From an uncultured Christensenellaceae bacterium (GTDB lineage Bacteria; Bacillota; Clostridia; Christensenellales; CAG-314), in NCBI GenBank assembly GCA_910586905.1, contig CAJUIV010000006.1, positions 12,554 to 76,553 on the forward strand: a stretch of 64,000 bases of DNA, read 5' to 3'. A program made the translations under genes and the position numbers. Positions 25,187 to 32,687 of the stretch are shown here, piece by piece. Every line of letters starts with the position of its first letter. Position 1 is the stretch's first letter. The notes under the pieces were generated by a model that saw only the letters and a program-made list of their open reading frames with translations, searched no databases and had not been told where the DNA came from.

Positions 25187-26116
25187 TTACTTCTTTTCAA
25201 ATATTCTAAGTTTAGCGCTTTGAGAACGCGGATTCATTTGCCGTTCAGATTCGCTTGGAATCATCGGTTTTCTGTTAACCAAAATTCCTTTAGCTTTGTG
25301 ATTGCATACGCATACCGGTAAATTCGGAGGACATATACAGTCGGTTACAAAATCGGCAAAGCAATGTTTAACGATCCTATCCTCTAAAGAATGAAAAGTT
25401 ATCACTGCCAATCTGCCGCCGACGTTCAAACGGTCGGAAGCGGAATTCAGAAATTCCTCCAGTCCGTCAAGTTCTTTGTTTACTTCTATCCGCAATGCCT
25501 GAAACGTTTTTTTCGCCGGATGAGAGCCTTTTTTTATTGCGCCGCGAGGTATCGATTTGTCGATAATGTCAACTAGCTGTCCGCAGGTTTCTATCGGTTC
25601 TTTCGCACGCGCGGCTATTATTTCTTTAGCAATCTTCTTTGCAAAAGATTCTTCTCCGTAGTCGCGTATAATGGTAAACAATTTGTACTCATCATACGTG
25701 TTAACAATTTCTTTTGCGGATAAGCTTTGAGAACAATCCATTCTCATATCCAACGGTGCGTCGTTAGCCATATACGAAAAACCGCGTTCCGGATTATCTA
25801 TCTGATAAGAACTTACGCCTAGGTCTGCCAATATTCCGTCAACCTTGTCGATGCTCAAATCGTTTAAAATACCGTCCAGCTCTTTAAAATCGGAATGAAC
25901 AAATATTACTTTGTCGGATTTTAAACGCTGTTTGCAAACCGAAAGCGCTTCTTCATCTTTATCTATACAAACAAGCTTTCCGTCGACAATCCGCTTCAGT
26001 ATCTCGCCGGAATGTCCTCCTCCGCCCGCGGTACAATCTACGTATACGCCGTTGGGTTTGATATCGAGAGCGTCGACGCTTTCGTTAAGTAAAACAGATT
26101 TATGAGAAAAAATCAT
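25187..26116 (-). CDS. rsmH: 16S rRNA m4C1402 methyltransferase RsmH
   Basis: N4-methylates C1402 in the 16S rRNA P-site region. The 309-residue product has the SAM motif GVYVDCTAGGGGHSGEIL, ILADLGVSSYQID, RGFSYMANDAPLDMRMD, and the C-terminal SLEDRIVKHCF with RKPMIPSESE. Standard length. Its start overlaps the mraZ stop (ATGA), the normal mraZ-rsmH junction. Confidence 0.97.
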   Translation of the reverse strand: MIFSHKSVLLNESVDALDIKPNGVYVDCTAGGGGHSGEILKRIVDGKLVCIDKDEEALSVCKQRLKSDKVIFVHSDFKELDGILNDLSIDKVDGILADLGVSSYQIDNPERGFSYMANDAPLDMRMDCSQSLSAKEIVNTYDEYKLFTIIRDYGEESFAKKIAKEIIAARAKEPIETCGQLVDIIDKSIPRGAIKKGSHPAKKTFQALRIEVNKELDGLEEFLNSASDRLNVGGRLAVITFHSLEDRIVKHCFADFVTDCICPPNLPVCVCNHKAKGILVNRKPMIPSESERQMNPRSQSAKLRIFEKK

Positions 26117-26562
26117 TTAGTCATCGCCTTGTGCAAGTTACTATACAAATCGTTTAAACCTGCGGGAGAATGGTCTTGATTATTACGACGGGCGAGATAA
26201 CGTTCTTCGCTCCATATTTCCACTCGAGATATTGCGCCGACAATTCTTACGTCTTTTTTTATACCGCTTATTTCGAGTAAATCTTGTGGAATCATAAATC
26301 TTCCTTGAGAATCGGCTTCTACCGTTGCGGCGTATTCGGCGATACTGCGTATCCACTCGGCTAACGCAGGGTCGAAAGACGAGCCCATATCTTGAATGGT
26401 TTGGAGCATTTTTTGCTGTTCGTCGGCGCCGTAGACAAAAATACAGCCGTCCATTCCGGGCATAAGTATATAGTTGCTGCCCATTTGTTCGCGGTACTTC
26501 GCGGAAAGACGTATTCTGTTTTTGTCATCCAACGTATGCTGTTGATTGCCGACTAAAAACAT
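26113..26562 (-). CDS. mraZ: Transcriptional regulator MraZ
   Basis: MraZ is a ring-forming AbrB-like DNA-binding protein that regulates the dcw cluster and itself. The 149-residue product begins MFLVGNQQHTLDDKNRIRLS and has two SpoVT/AbrB-like halves, the second around VEADSQGRFMIPQDLLEISG. It is the first gene of the cluster. Three 10-bp-spaced repeats overlap its promoter. Confidence 0.95.
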   Translation of the reverse strand: MFLVGNQQHTLDDKNRIRLSAKYREQMGSNYILMPGMDGCIFVYGADEQQKMLQTIQDMGSSFDPALAEWIRSIAEYAATVEADSQGRFMIPQDLLEISGIKKDVRIVGAISRVEIWSEERYLARRNNQDHSPAGLNDLYSNLHKAMTK

Positions 26563-26594
26563 TAAAATATACTCCTCGATTTTTTCGTAACCTT

Positions 26595-26636
26595 ATTCTA
26601 GCACATTATTTAACCATTTTCAACCATTTTTAACCA
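26595..26636 (-). promoter_or_regulatory. dcw promoter with MraZ operator repeats
   Basis: TTGAAA (26618-26623) and TAGAAT (26595-26600) with a 17-bp spacer form the mraZ promoter. Three copies of TGGTT on the minus strand (plus-strand AACCA at 26612, 26622 and 26632) recur at exactly 10 bp. MraZ is known to bind TGG-containing direct repeats at 10-bp period; two of these flank the -35 hexamer, so self-repression is expected. Confidence 0.85.
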
Positions 26637-26899
26637 TTTTATTAAAAAAATATTATTTTTAATTGATTTCGACAATTTAACTCTTACAAAAACAAACTAT
26701 TACGCTATTTTACAGCGCTTATCGTCGAATTTTGAAGATAAAAATAAAATCGCCCGTAAAGCGAAAAAACACTAACAAGCGAATACTGAATTATTTATGT
26801 TATAAAAATATTTAAAACTATAGCGTTACCGTAAACGAAAATACAATAAAAACCGACGCTTTAATACTTAAAAAAATAAATATTTCAATACTTTTTAAG

Positions 26900-27595
26900 T
26901 TATATTATTCGCGTAAGTTTATTACCCGTCAAATCGCAACTGGTAAGATAAAAATTTATGCCGAACTTTTTAAATTGTAAATTAGCCCTGCAATCTTTAC
27001 CGTGCAAATGCCCGTAAACTACCGTATCTATATCGGCAAGAACAAACTGTTTAGTAAATTCCGATTCGTCGTAACGTCCGTTAAACGGAGGGAAATGCGT
27101 TATTGCTATCACTTTATCAGTCGGTTTGCGCTGTTTTTGCATTGACGCTATCGACAACTTTAAACGCTCTATTTCACGCAGATATATTTTTTTATCTTCC
27201 GCCGTCAAATTGTCGCCGTCGGGACACGTCCATCCGCGCGTTCCGCATACCAAAATGTCGCCGAAACGCAAGCAATCGTTTTGCAATGCATAAAACCCTT
27301 TCGGTATCAAACTTCTTACCTGCGACAAAGTATTCCACCAATAATCGTGATTACCGCGAAGTATAACCTTACTCCCCGGCAAATCCGCCACTCTTTCGAA
27401 ATCCGGCAAAGCGTCTTCCATACGCATTGCCCACGAAAAATCCCCGGGTAACAGTACTACGTCTTCGTCGGTAACTTTTTCTTTCCAATCGGCAGAAATC
27501 AATTCGAAATAGTTTTCCCACGCCTTGCCGAAAATATCCATTGGCTTTCCGCACACTGTGGATAAATGCAAGTCGCTTATCGCATAAACTTTCAT
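26900..27595 (-). CDS. Calcineurin-like metallophosphoesterase
   Basis: A 231-residue two-metal phosphoesterase: MKVYAISDLHLS (D8, H10), LLPGDFSWAM (D52), LRGNHDYWW (N82, H83), ITHFPPF and VVYGHLHG. No signal peptide, so it is cytoplasmic. Family members hydrolyse various phosphodiesters or phosphomonoesters and the substrate cannot be predicted. It is followed 43 nt upstream on the same strand by a zinc-ribbon gene. The roughly 300 bases between it and the mraZ operator (26637-26899) hold no recognisable gene. Confidence 0.88.
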   Translation of the reverse strand: MKVYAISDLHLSTVCGKPMDIFGKAWENYFELISADWKEKVTDEDVVLLPGDFSWAMRMEDALPDFERVADLPGSKVILRGNHDYWWNTLSQVRSLIPKGFYALQNDCLRFGDILVCGTRGWTCPDGDNLTAEDKKIYLREIERLKLSIASMQKQRKPTDKVIAITHFPPFNGRYDESEFTKQFVLADIDTVVYGHLHGKDCRANLQFKKFGINFYLTSCDLTGNKLTRII

Positions 27596-27638
27596 AAATA
27601 GATTGTATCACAATAAAATTTGTTTGTCTATTTATAAG

Positions 27639-27854
27639 TCAGTTATTTTTATTCCGCTTGGCGCGGCACTGCGCGCACATAATTTCATCTATTCCGATAG
27701 GATTTTTATCGCAATAAGGACAAATCAATTCGTCGTAATCTTCGTCGTCGAAAATACTTTTCTTTCTATCAATTTCGTCCCGACAGACCTTACAGATTTC
27801 TTCGTCTAGCAGTATATAATTAAGCCCGCAGCGCGGACACTTTTTGTATTTCAT
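27639..27854 (-). CDS. Small double zinc-ribbon protein
   Basis: A 71-residue protein with four CxxC knuckles: CPRCG and CKVC in the first half, CPYC and CAQC in the second, separated by an acidic linker (FDDEDYDEL). This predicts two zinc ribbons or one treble-clef-like pair. No membrane segment. Such proteins are common in Clostridia as stand-alone genes of unknown role. A GGAG-type site (plus-strand ctcc at about 27870) lies somewhat far upstream. Confidence 0.75.
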   Translation of the reverse strand: MKYKKCPRCGLNYILLDEEICKVCRDEIDRKKSIFDDEDYDELICPYCDKNPIGIDEIMCAQCRAKRNKNN

Positions 27855-27996
27855 AACAAAAACTCCAAAACTCTCATTTCAAGTTATGAAATAGCTCTTA
27901 TAAGTGTTACTGACAATTTCAAATAGTTATTATTTATAACTCAACCGCTACCCGAACATAAAGAAATGATTATACTTGCACTCTAAAAGGAAAAGC

Positions 27997-28014
27997 CGCG
28001 GCTTTACAGCCGCG
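27997..28014 (-). terminator. Terminator after the coat-like gene
   Basis: CGCGGCT, a 4-nt loop and AGCCGCG, followed on the minus strand by GCTTTTCCTTTT, 17 nt after the stop of the 28032 gene. Confidence 0.75.
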
Positions 28015-28031
28015 ACCGATTCTCAACAGTT

Positions 28032-28676
28032 TTAGTTGTTATTTGTCGTAGTAGTACGTCCGCCCGGATAAAGCGGCAGTTCGAAATAGCCGGAGCATAC
28101 TTCTTCGGTATACTCTTGGCACGGCGGTATTACGGCGTATCCGTAACTCGGAACTATCAACTCAACGTCCATTGTAACCTTGAGTATTGCCGTTACGCAG
28201 CAGTTAATTACAAAAATGTAGTAAGTTACGCCGTCGATAACCTGCGTTTGACTGTATTGTCCTTCGGGACTGACAGCCGATACGCTCGCTTCGATACGGT
28301 AAGGAATTATGGACGGTTCGGGAAGGAACATAACTACGTCGACAGGGACGGTTACGGTACCGTTTCCGCTGCCTTCTACATTATTGTTGTCTATGTAGGT
28401 TACTTCTACTGGAACGACGATATCCGCTTCGACGCGCCCGTATTTGGGACGTTCCGCAAGACGCTCCACTACTAAATTTTCCACGCCGCCTTTCGTTGTC
28501 GTGCTCTTACAGCTGACAAACCTCAAAGGCGTAGCGGGATTAGGCGGATTTACATCCGAAACGCTAACGGTGATTTGCTGCAATGTCGTTTGCTTCATAC
28601 AAGCATCGAAAACTTTTTTACCTTGAATACAGATTTTTTCGCTGCAATTGTTGCCATCTAAATTATTTACCGGCAT
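28032..28676 (-). CDS. Candidate spore-coat or surface structural protein
   Basis: A 214-residue protein without signal peptide. The N-terminus has CSEKICIQGKKVFDACMKQT, a KVFDAC-type motif that I recall from clostridial SPOCS-like and coat-associated proteins, then beta-rich repeats (QITVSVSDV, DIVVPVEVTYID, TVPVDVVMF, IEASVSAVSPEG), a CC pair, and a low-complexity tail ending RTTTTNNN. The promoter matches the sigma-K pattern (AC, 17 bp, CATACTATA), which fits a late mother-cell protein. Function is inferred only from this; no enzyme motif is seen. Confidence 0.6.
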   Translation of the reverse strand: MPVNNLDGNNCSEKICIQGKKVFDACMKQTTLQQITVSVSDVNPPNPATPLRFVSCKSTTTKGGVENLVVERLAERPKYGRVEADIVVPVEVTYIDNNNVEGSGNGTVTVPVDVVMFLPEPSIIPYRIEASVSAVSPEGQYSQTQVIDGVTYYIFVINCCVTAILKVTMDVELIVPSYGYAVIPPCQEYTEEVCSGYFELPLYPGGRTTTTNNN

Positions 28677-28701
28677 TTTAAACCTCCTATAATAGTTAGT
28701 A

Positions 28702-28729
28702 TATAGTATGAAGATGCTGGTTAAAATGT
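28702..28729 (-). promoter_or_regulatory. Sigma-K-like promoter of the coat-like gene
   Basis: On the minus strand AC (28728-28729), a 17-bp spacer and CATACTATA (28702-28710) match the sigma-K consensus (AC, 16-17 bp, CATANNNTA). An AGGAGG site lies between this and the ATG at 28676. The same arrangement precedes the collagen-like gene at 35303. Confidence 0.55.
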
Positions 28730-28812
28730 GAACGCAAACAAAACATTTTATTGCAACTTCATCTCAAGGTATATTATTCATAATTTTAAAATTATGATAC
28801 TTAAAATTATTA

Positions 28813-28845
28813 ATAAAAAAAACGCCTGAAACATCTCCAAGCGTT
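28813..28845 (-). terminator. Terminator after the TetR gene
   Basis: AACGCTTG and CAGGCGTT arms (one bulged position) pair on the minus strand and run into T8, about 30 nt after the TetR-family stop. Confidence 0.7.
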
Positions 28846-28875
28846 TATACTCTTCGCATATTAAGTTTTATATTT

Positions 28876-29463
28876 TTATTCTAAATCGAAATGATAAAAT
28901 CTGTCTTTCATATGACCGAAATAGAAAGTAATAAGCTCCCTTGCGTTACGTTCTTGTGTTTCGGTAGAATCTTCGTTGCGCAAAATTTTAAACAAACTGT
29001 TTAAAAATCCTTCCGCTATAGCGTTATAAAAATCGGGATTTTTGATTTTCTTGTCGATTTCGGGGAAAGACCCCTCCATCATTTCTTTTATCTTTGCAGA
29101 GATAACTCCGGTTATGTAATCTATAAACGTCTCGTAATGCACACTGTTTCCCTTACGGATTATAAGCAGTTCGTCGCTGTACTGCATCAAAAAACTTATA
29201 AGAACTTCCGAAACCTCTTTCATACTTTTATCGGTAAAGATAAAATCACGTTCAATTCCTTGTTTTACGCTTTCCATGAAAGGATTTATTACCGCAAAAT
29301 ACAACGCTTCCTTATTGGAAAAATATCTGTAAATATTTCCTAAAGAAATTTCCGCATTGTTTGCAATATTTCTAATAGAGGCGTTGGCGTATCCGTTTTC
29401 TTTAAACTCTTCTACCGCCGCAGCTAAAATCCTGTCTCTTATTTCTTTTTTTAAGTACTGCAT
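28876..29463 (-). CDS. TetR-family transcriptional regulator
   Basis: A 195-residue regulator with the N-terminal TetR helix-turn-helix: RDRILAAAVEEFKENGYANASIRNIAN followed by ISLGNIYRYFSNKEALY (split here for length). The remaining residues form the helical ligand-binding domain, which has no recognisable ligand signature. No transporter or enzyme gene is adjacent on the same operon, so the target is unknown. It lies between spo0A and the coat-like gene, each with its own signals. Confidence 0.88.
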   Translation of the reverse strand: MQYLKKEIRDRILAAAVEEFKENGYANASIRNIANNAEISLGNIYRYFSNKEALYFAVINPFMESVKQGIERDFIFTDKSMKEVSEVLISFLMQYSDELLIIRKGNSVHYETFIDYITGVISAKIKEMMEGSFPEIDKKIKNPDFYNAIAEGFLNSLFKILRNEDSTETQERNARELITFYFGHMKDRFYHFDLE

Positions 29464-29558
29464 AAAAACCCCGACTTTTTTGCTGTACTTATTGTATCAT
29501 ACTATCATTCGCTTTGCAACCTGTTTAATTAAAAATTGCGAACTTTTTTCATTTTTGA

Positions 29559-30287
29559 TTAGTAAGCGCACTCTAGCAGCATTTTATCCGCAAGAAGAGC
29601 AATAAACTCTCCGTTTGTCGGTTTTTCAGAAGAATTGTACACTTTAACTCCGAAAATATTATTAATATTTTCTATTTTGCCTCTGTTCCAAGCAACTTCG
29701 ATTGCATGGCGAATCGCTCTTTCCACCTTGCTTGAAGTAGTATCGAAGCGCTTTGCGATAGATGGATATAAACTTTTGGTAATCGCGTTAATAATAGGAG
29801 GATTATCTACGGCAAGTTTTATGCCTTCACGCAAGAATTGATAGCCTTTTATATGCGCGGGAATACCTACGCTTACAAAAATGTTGCTGATACGTTCGTC
29901 AAGAGTTTTTTCGGAAACGCTTTTTTTGCGCACTACTTTTCCGCCCAAACGGTCTCCATCAAACACGTTGCGTATACGTTGTTCCAAAACGTTGTATTCT
30001 AAAGGTTTTACCAAATAATACTTTGCGCCAAGCTCAAGCGCTTTTATTACGAATACTTCGCTTTTTAGTTCCGACGCTATGATAAATTTTACGTCGCGGT
30101 ACTTTTCGAGTAATGCAAAACCGTCCTCGCCGCTCATAACCAATTCGCTGATAACTACGTCCGGCGAAGAGGCGTCCAAACATTGACGGGCGTTTTTACC
30201 GTCCGCATCGAATACAACTTTAAAATCTTCGTTTTCTTCCAACTTTTCTTTAAGTCCTTCTTGTCCAATCAATCCTATCGTAATCAC
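29559..30287 (-). CDS. spo0A: Spo0A with a degenerate receiver domain
   Basis: Master regulator of sporulation. The C-terminal effector domain is clearly Spo0A: IPAHIKGYQFLREGI, SKVERAIRHAIEVAWNRG, and KPTNGEFIALLADK. The receiver domain (about 1-115) keeps the fold and K94 (YLVKPLEYN) but has lost the phosphorylation pocket: the acidic pair (ADDN in Bacillus) is IGQE at 7-10, the acceptor Asp is Glu48 in VISELVMSGEDG, and the conserved Thr is Ala71. This predicts activity independent of, or mimicking, phosphorylation. GTG start 10 nt after AGGAGG. A 0A box lies upstream of its promoter. Confidence 0.93.
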   Translation of the reverse strand: MITIGLIGQEGLKEKLEENEDFKVVFDADGKNARQCLDASSPDVVISELVMSGEDGFALLEKYRDVKFIIASELKSEVFVIKALELGAKYYLVKPLEYNVLEQRIRNVFDGDRLGGKVVRKKSVSEKTLDERISNIFVSVGIPAHIKGYQFLREGIKLAVDNPPIINAITKSLYPSIAKRFDTTSSKVERAIRHAIEVAWNRGKIENINNIFGVKVYNSSEKPTNGEFIALLADKMLLECAY

Positions 30288-30313
30288 CGTTAACTTTCCT
30301 CCTAAAAATTGTA

Positions 30314-30342
30314 AGTATATTGTAACACAGTGATATATGTAA
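30314..30342 (-). promoter_or_regulatory. Promoter of spo0A
   Basis: TTACAT (30337-30342) and TATACT (30314-30319) with a 17-bp spacer on the minus strand; predicted start near 30307, about 20 nt before the GTG. A separate sigma-H promoter was not recognised. Confidence 0.55.
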
Positions 30343-30375
30343 TTTTCGTGAATAAATTGTAGGAAAAATTGTATT

Positions 30376-30384
30376 TTTGTCGAA
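30376..30384 (+). promoter_or_regulatory. 0A box upstream of spo0A
   Basis: TTTGTCGAA is a perfect match to the Spo0A-binding box (TTTGTCRAA). It lies about 70-77 bp upstream of the predicted spo0A start site, a position compatible with activation. Confidence 0.65.
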
Positions 30385-30464
30385 AAAAGTATAATTATAC
30401 TAAGTAAAGAAAAAAAATAAACCGCAATAAATTTTTGCGGTTAACAGTTAAATTCTATAACGGA

Positions 30465-30848
30465 TTATTCGTCGGACTCGCCGTTTATTTGTGCTTGATT
30501 CAACTCTTCGCTATCGTTTACATCCGACACATCGTACTCGATATTTTCCTTTGTTGCTTCTTTAAATTTTTTGATATCAGTTAAAATACATATATAAAAA
30601 GACTTATCTATTACAAATATTATAGACTTGCAAATTACGTTTACTACAACATTTAAAATCGGTATCCAACAAAAAATCATATTTACAAACGTTAAAATCA
30701 TTTCGACGGCGAACATTGTCGCATAAATAGGAATCCCTACCAATAAGCATAACGTTTTTGCGACGCAATAAAAAAAGTTTTTATTCGTAAAATTAAATAT
30801 CCAATGCAAACGCAATTTGTAGTATTGTTTCATATCTAACGCATCCAT
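30465..30848 (-). CDS. Small membrane protein, unknown, probably leaderless
   Basis: Starting at the ATG at 30848 (MDALDMKQYYKLRLHW) the product has about 127 residues: two hydrophobic hairpin segments (about 26-60 and 64-86) and an acidic cytoplasmic tail (YDVSDVNDSEELNQ). I do not recognise the family. The promoter TTGACA-17-TACAAT puts +1 at this ATG and there is no ribosome binding site, so the mRNA is probably leaderless; the in-frame upstream codons lie in the promoter. Confidence 0.6.
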   Translation of the reverse strand: MDALDMKQYYKLRLHWIFNFTNKNFFYCVAKTLCLLVGIPIYATMFAVEMILTFVNMIFCWIPILNVVVNVICKSIIFVIDKSFYICILTDIKKFKEATKENIEYDVSDVNDSEELNQAQINGESDE

Positions 30849-30854
30849 ATTTTT

Positions 30855-30883
30855 ATTGTACCGCAAATATACAATGCTGTCAA
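30855..30883 (-). promoter_or_regulatory. Promoter with +1 at the ATG at 30848
   Basis: Consensus TTGACA (30878-30883) and TACAAT (30855-30860), 17-bp spacer, minus strand. The ATG begins 7 nt after the -10 element. Confidence 0.7.
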
Positions 30884-30950
30884 GTATGGAGCGTAAAAGC
30901 GTTTTTTTACATAAAATATAAAAATATATTAGAATAAATACTTAAATCTA

Positions 30951-30979
30951 TTGACAACGTTGCAAAACAAAACTAAAAT
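30951..30979 (+). promoter_or_regulatory. Sigma-A promoter of the mgtE M-box transcript
   Basis: TTGACA (30951-30956) and TAAAAT (30974-30979), 17-bp spacer; predicted start near 30986, just before the M-box. Confidence 0.85.
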
Positions 30980-30993
30980 AAAAGTATCTAAAT

Positions 30994-31143
30994 AATCCGG
31001 TAGGTGAGGCTACCACTGGGATATGGGTTGCTACCGACTTAGACGAGGAGACTCGTTGAGTAAGGTCAGCAGGTAATGTCGAAACCAAGGCATAATCTAA
31101 CGCAACTACACCGCCCCGTGATGCTAAAGCTTGTAATGGTTGG
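30994..31143 (+). promoter_or_regulatory. M-box (ykoK) magnesium riboswitch
   Basis: The leader of mgtE has the M-box landmarks: CGGTAGGTGAGGCTACC at the 5' side (the conserved TAGGTGAGGCT), GATATGGGTTGCTACCGAC, and the 3' GTGATGCTAAAGCTTG (conserved GTGCTAAAGCT element with one insertion). High Mg2+ should favour the terminator further downstream. Fold not modelled, but the motif content and the downstream magnesium transporter make the assignment firm. Confidence 0.92.
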
Positions 31144-31148
31144 ACGTT

Positions 31149-31206
31149 CGTTTCCGTCTTGAAAGAAACGTTTTACTCTGCGACTGTTACAAGGCGCAGT
31201 TTTTTA
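31149..31206 (+). terminator. Expression-platform hairpins of the M-box
   Basis: Two hairpins follow the aptamer: CGTTTC/GAAACG (31149-31154 with 31165-31170) then TTTTA, and CTGCG/CGCAG (31178-31182 with 31195-31199) followed by T7. The second is the likely Mg2+-dependent terminator. Confidence 0.75.
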
Positions 31207-31263
31207 TTGCACCGCATAGATATCGAATTAAAAGTACTACGTCTTTTGACAAAGGAGGTTACG

Positions 31264-32637
31264 ATGGAATACAAAGAATTATCCGAACTAGTAGATAAAG
31301 TGTCCGTATTTTTGCAAGAAAAAAATTTCAGAGCTATAAAACCGTTACTCGAAGATGAAAAGCCACAGGACGTCGCTCTGCTTCTGGAAGAACTGCCCGA
31401 CAAAGATATGCCTCTTGTTTTCCGTCTGCTGAGTAAAGAACTTGCCGCAGATACGTTTGTAGAAATGTCTACCGATAGTCAAGAAATGTTGCTCAATATC
31501 TTTACGGATACCGAACTAAAAGCTATTTTCGACGAAATGTTTTTAGACGATACGGTCGACATAATCGAGGAGATGCCGGCAAGCGTTGTAAAACGTATTA
31601 TAAACCAATCCGATGCGGAAACGCGCAATCAGATTAACGAAATTTTACAATATCCCAAAGACAGCGCAGGTACTATTATGACGGTTGAATACGTCAGTCT
31701 CAAAAAGAGTTGGACAGTGCATCAATGCTTTGAACGCATACGTAAAACCGCGCTAGATAAAGAAACTATTTATACTTGCTACGTAACGGATGAAAAACGT
31801 CATCTTATAGGCCGAGTTACCGTAAAAGATTTACTGTTACACGAAAACAACGTTAAAATCGACGATATCATGGAAACGGAAGTTTTATCCGTCGAAACTA
31901 CCGATGACAAAGAGTACGTTGCGCAGCAAATTTCCAAATACGACCTTAACGCTATGCCCGTAGTAGATAAAGAGCAGCGTATTGTCGGTATAATAACAGT
32001 AGACGACGTATTGGACGTAATAGAACAGGAAGCTACTGAAGACATAGCTAAAATGGCGGCGGTTACGCCATCTACCGATTCCTACCTAGAACAAAGCGTT
32101 TGGCAAATATGGAAGAACCGTATACCCTGGCTATTGCTGCTAATGGTTTCGGCAACTTTTACCGGACTTATTATCAACGCTTACGAATCTACACTATCGG
32201 CTTTGCTGTTCGCATGCGTACCTATGCTTATGGGAACGGGCGGAAATGCCGGTAGCCAAGCGGCGGTTACAATTACCCGAAGCCTTGCTATAGGCGAGGT
32301 ACGCCCCGCAGACGTATTTAAGGTTATTTGGAAAGAACTAAGAGTTTCTTTATTGCTAGGCGCCGTACTTGCAATTGCGTGCTTTGCAAAACTGTATCTT
32401 CTTGACGGATTAGCGTTTGGAAACCCTTATACTTGGGAAGTGTGTCTAACCGTTAGTATCGCTTTACTTATAACAATCGTAATCGCAAAGCTCATCGGAT
32501 GCCTTATGCCCATACTTGCAAAAGTTTGCCGGCTCGACCCCGCTGTTGTTGCAAGTCCGTTTATTACCACAATAGTAGATATCCTTTCGCTTGTTATATA
32601 TTGTTTGATAGCGCAAAGCGTTCTACCGGCAATATAA
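31264..32637 (+). CDS. mgtE: Magnesium transporter MgtE
   Basis: Mg2+ channel of 457 residues with a cytoplasmic N-domain (superhelical, about 1-125), a CBS pair (about 130-255, e.g. MPVVDKEQRIVGIITVDDVL) that closes the pore at high Mg2+, and five membrane helices with the family motif MLMGTGGNAGSQAA. The ATG at 31264 follows AAAGGAGG by 5 nt; the longer frame upstream is the riboswitch region. Regulated by the M-box. Confidence 0.96.
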   Translation: MEYKELSELVDKVSVFLQEKNFRAIKPLLEDEKPQDVALLLEELPDKDMPLVFRLLSKELAADTFVEMSTDSQEMLLNIFTDTELKAIFDEMFLDDTVDIIEEMPASVVKRIINQSDAETRNQINEILQYPKDSAGTIMTVEYVSLKKSWTVHQCFERIRKTALDKETIYTCYVTDEKRHLIGRVTVKDLLLHENNVKIDDIMETEVLSVETTDDKEYVAQQISKYDLNAMPVVDKEQRIVGIITVDDVLDVIEQEATEDIAKMAAVTPSTDSYLEQSVWQIWKNRIPWLLLLMVSATFTGLIINAYESTLSALLFACVPMLMGTGGNAGSQAAVTITRSLAIGEVRPADVFKVIWKELRVSLLLGAVLAIACFAKLYLLDGLAFGNPYTWEVCLTVSIALLITIVIAKLIGCLMPILAKVCRLDPAVVASPFITTIVDILSLVIYCLIAQSVLPAI

Positions 32638-32654
32638 TAGTTATTGTAAGATAA

Positions 32655-32687
32655 TATACCGCCGTCAATTATGTTGACGGCGGTATA
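32655..32687 (+). terminator. Hairpin after mgtE
   Basis: A perfect 14-bp stem (TATACCGCCGTCAA at 32655-32668 and its complement at 32674-32687) 18 nt after the mgtE stop. There is no proper U-tract, so it may be an RNA-stabilising end rather than an efficient terminator. Confidence 0.65.

Noticed and set aside
31159..31263. N-terminal extension of MgtE
   Set aside because: It lies in the riboswitch expression platform; the ATG at 31264 has AAAGGAGG at 5 nt.
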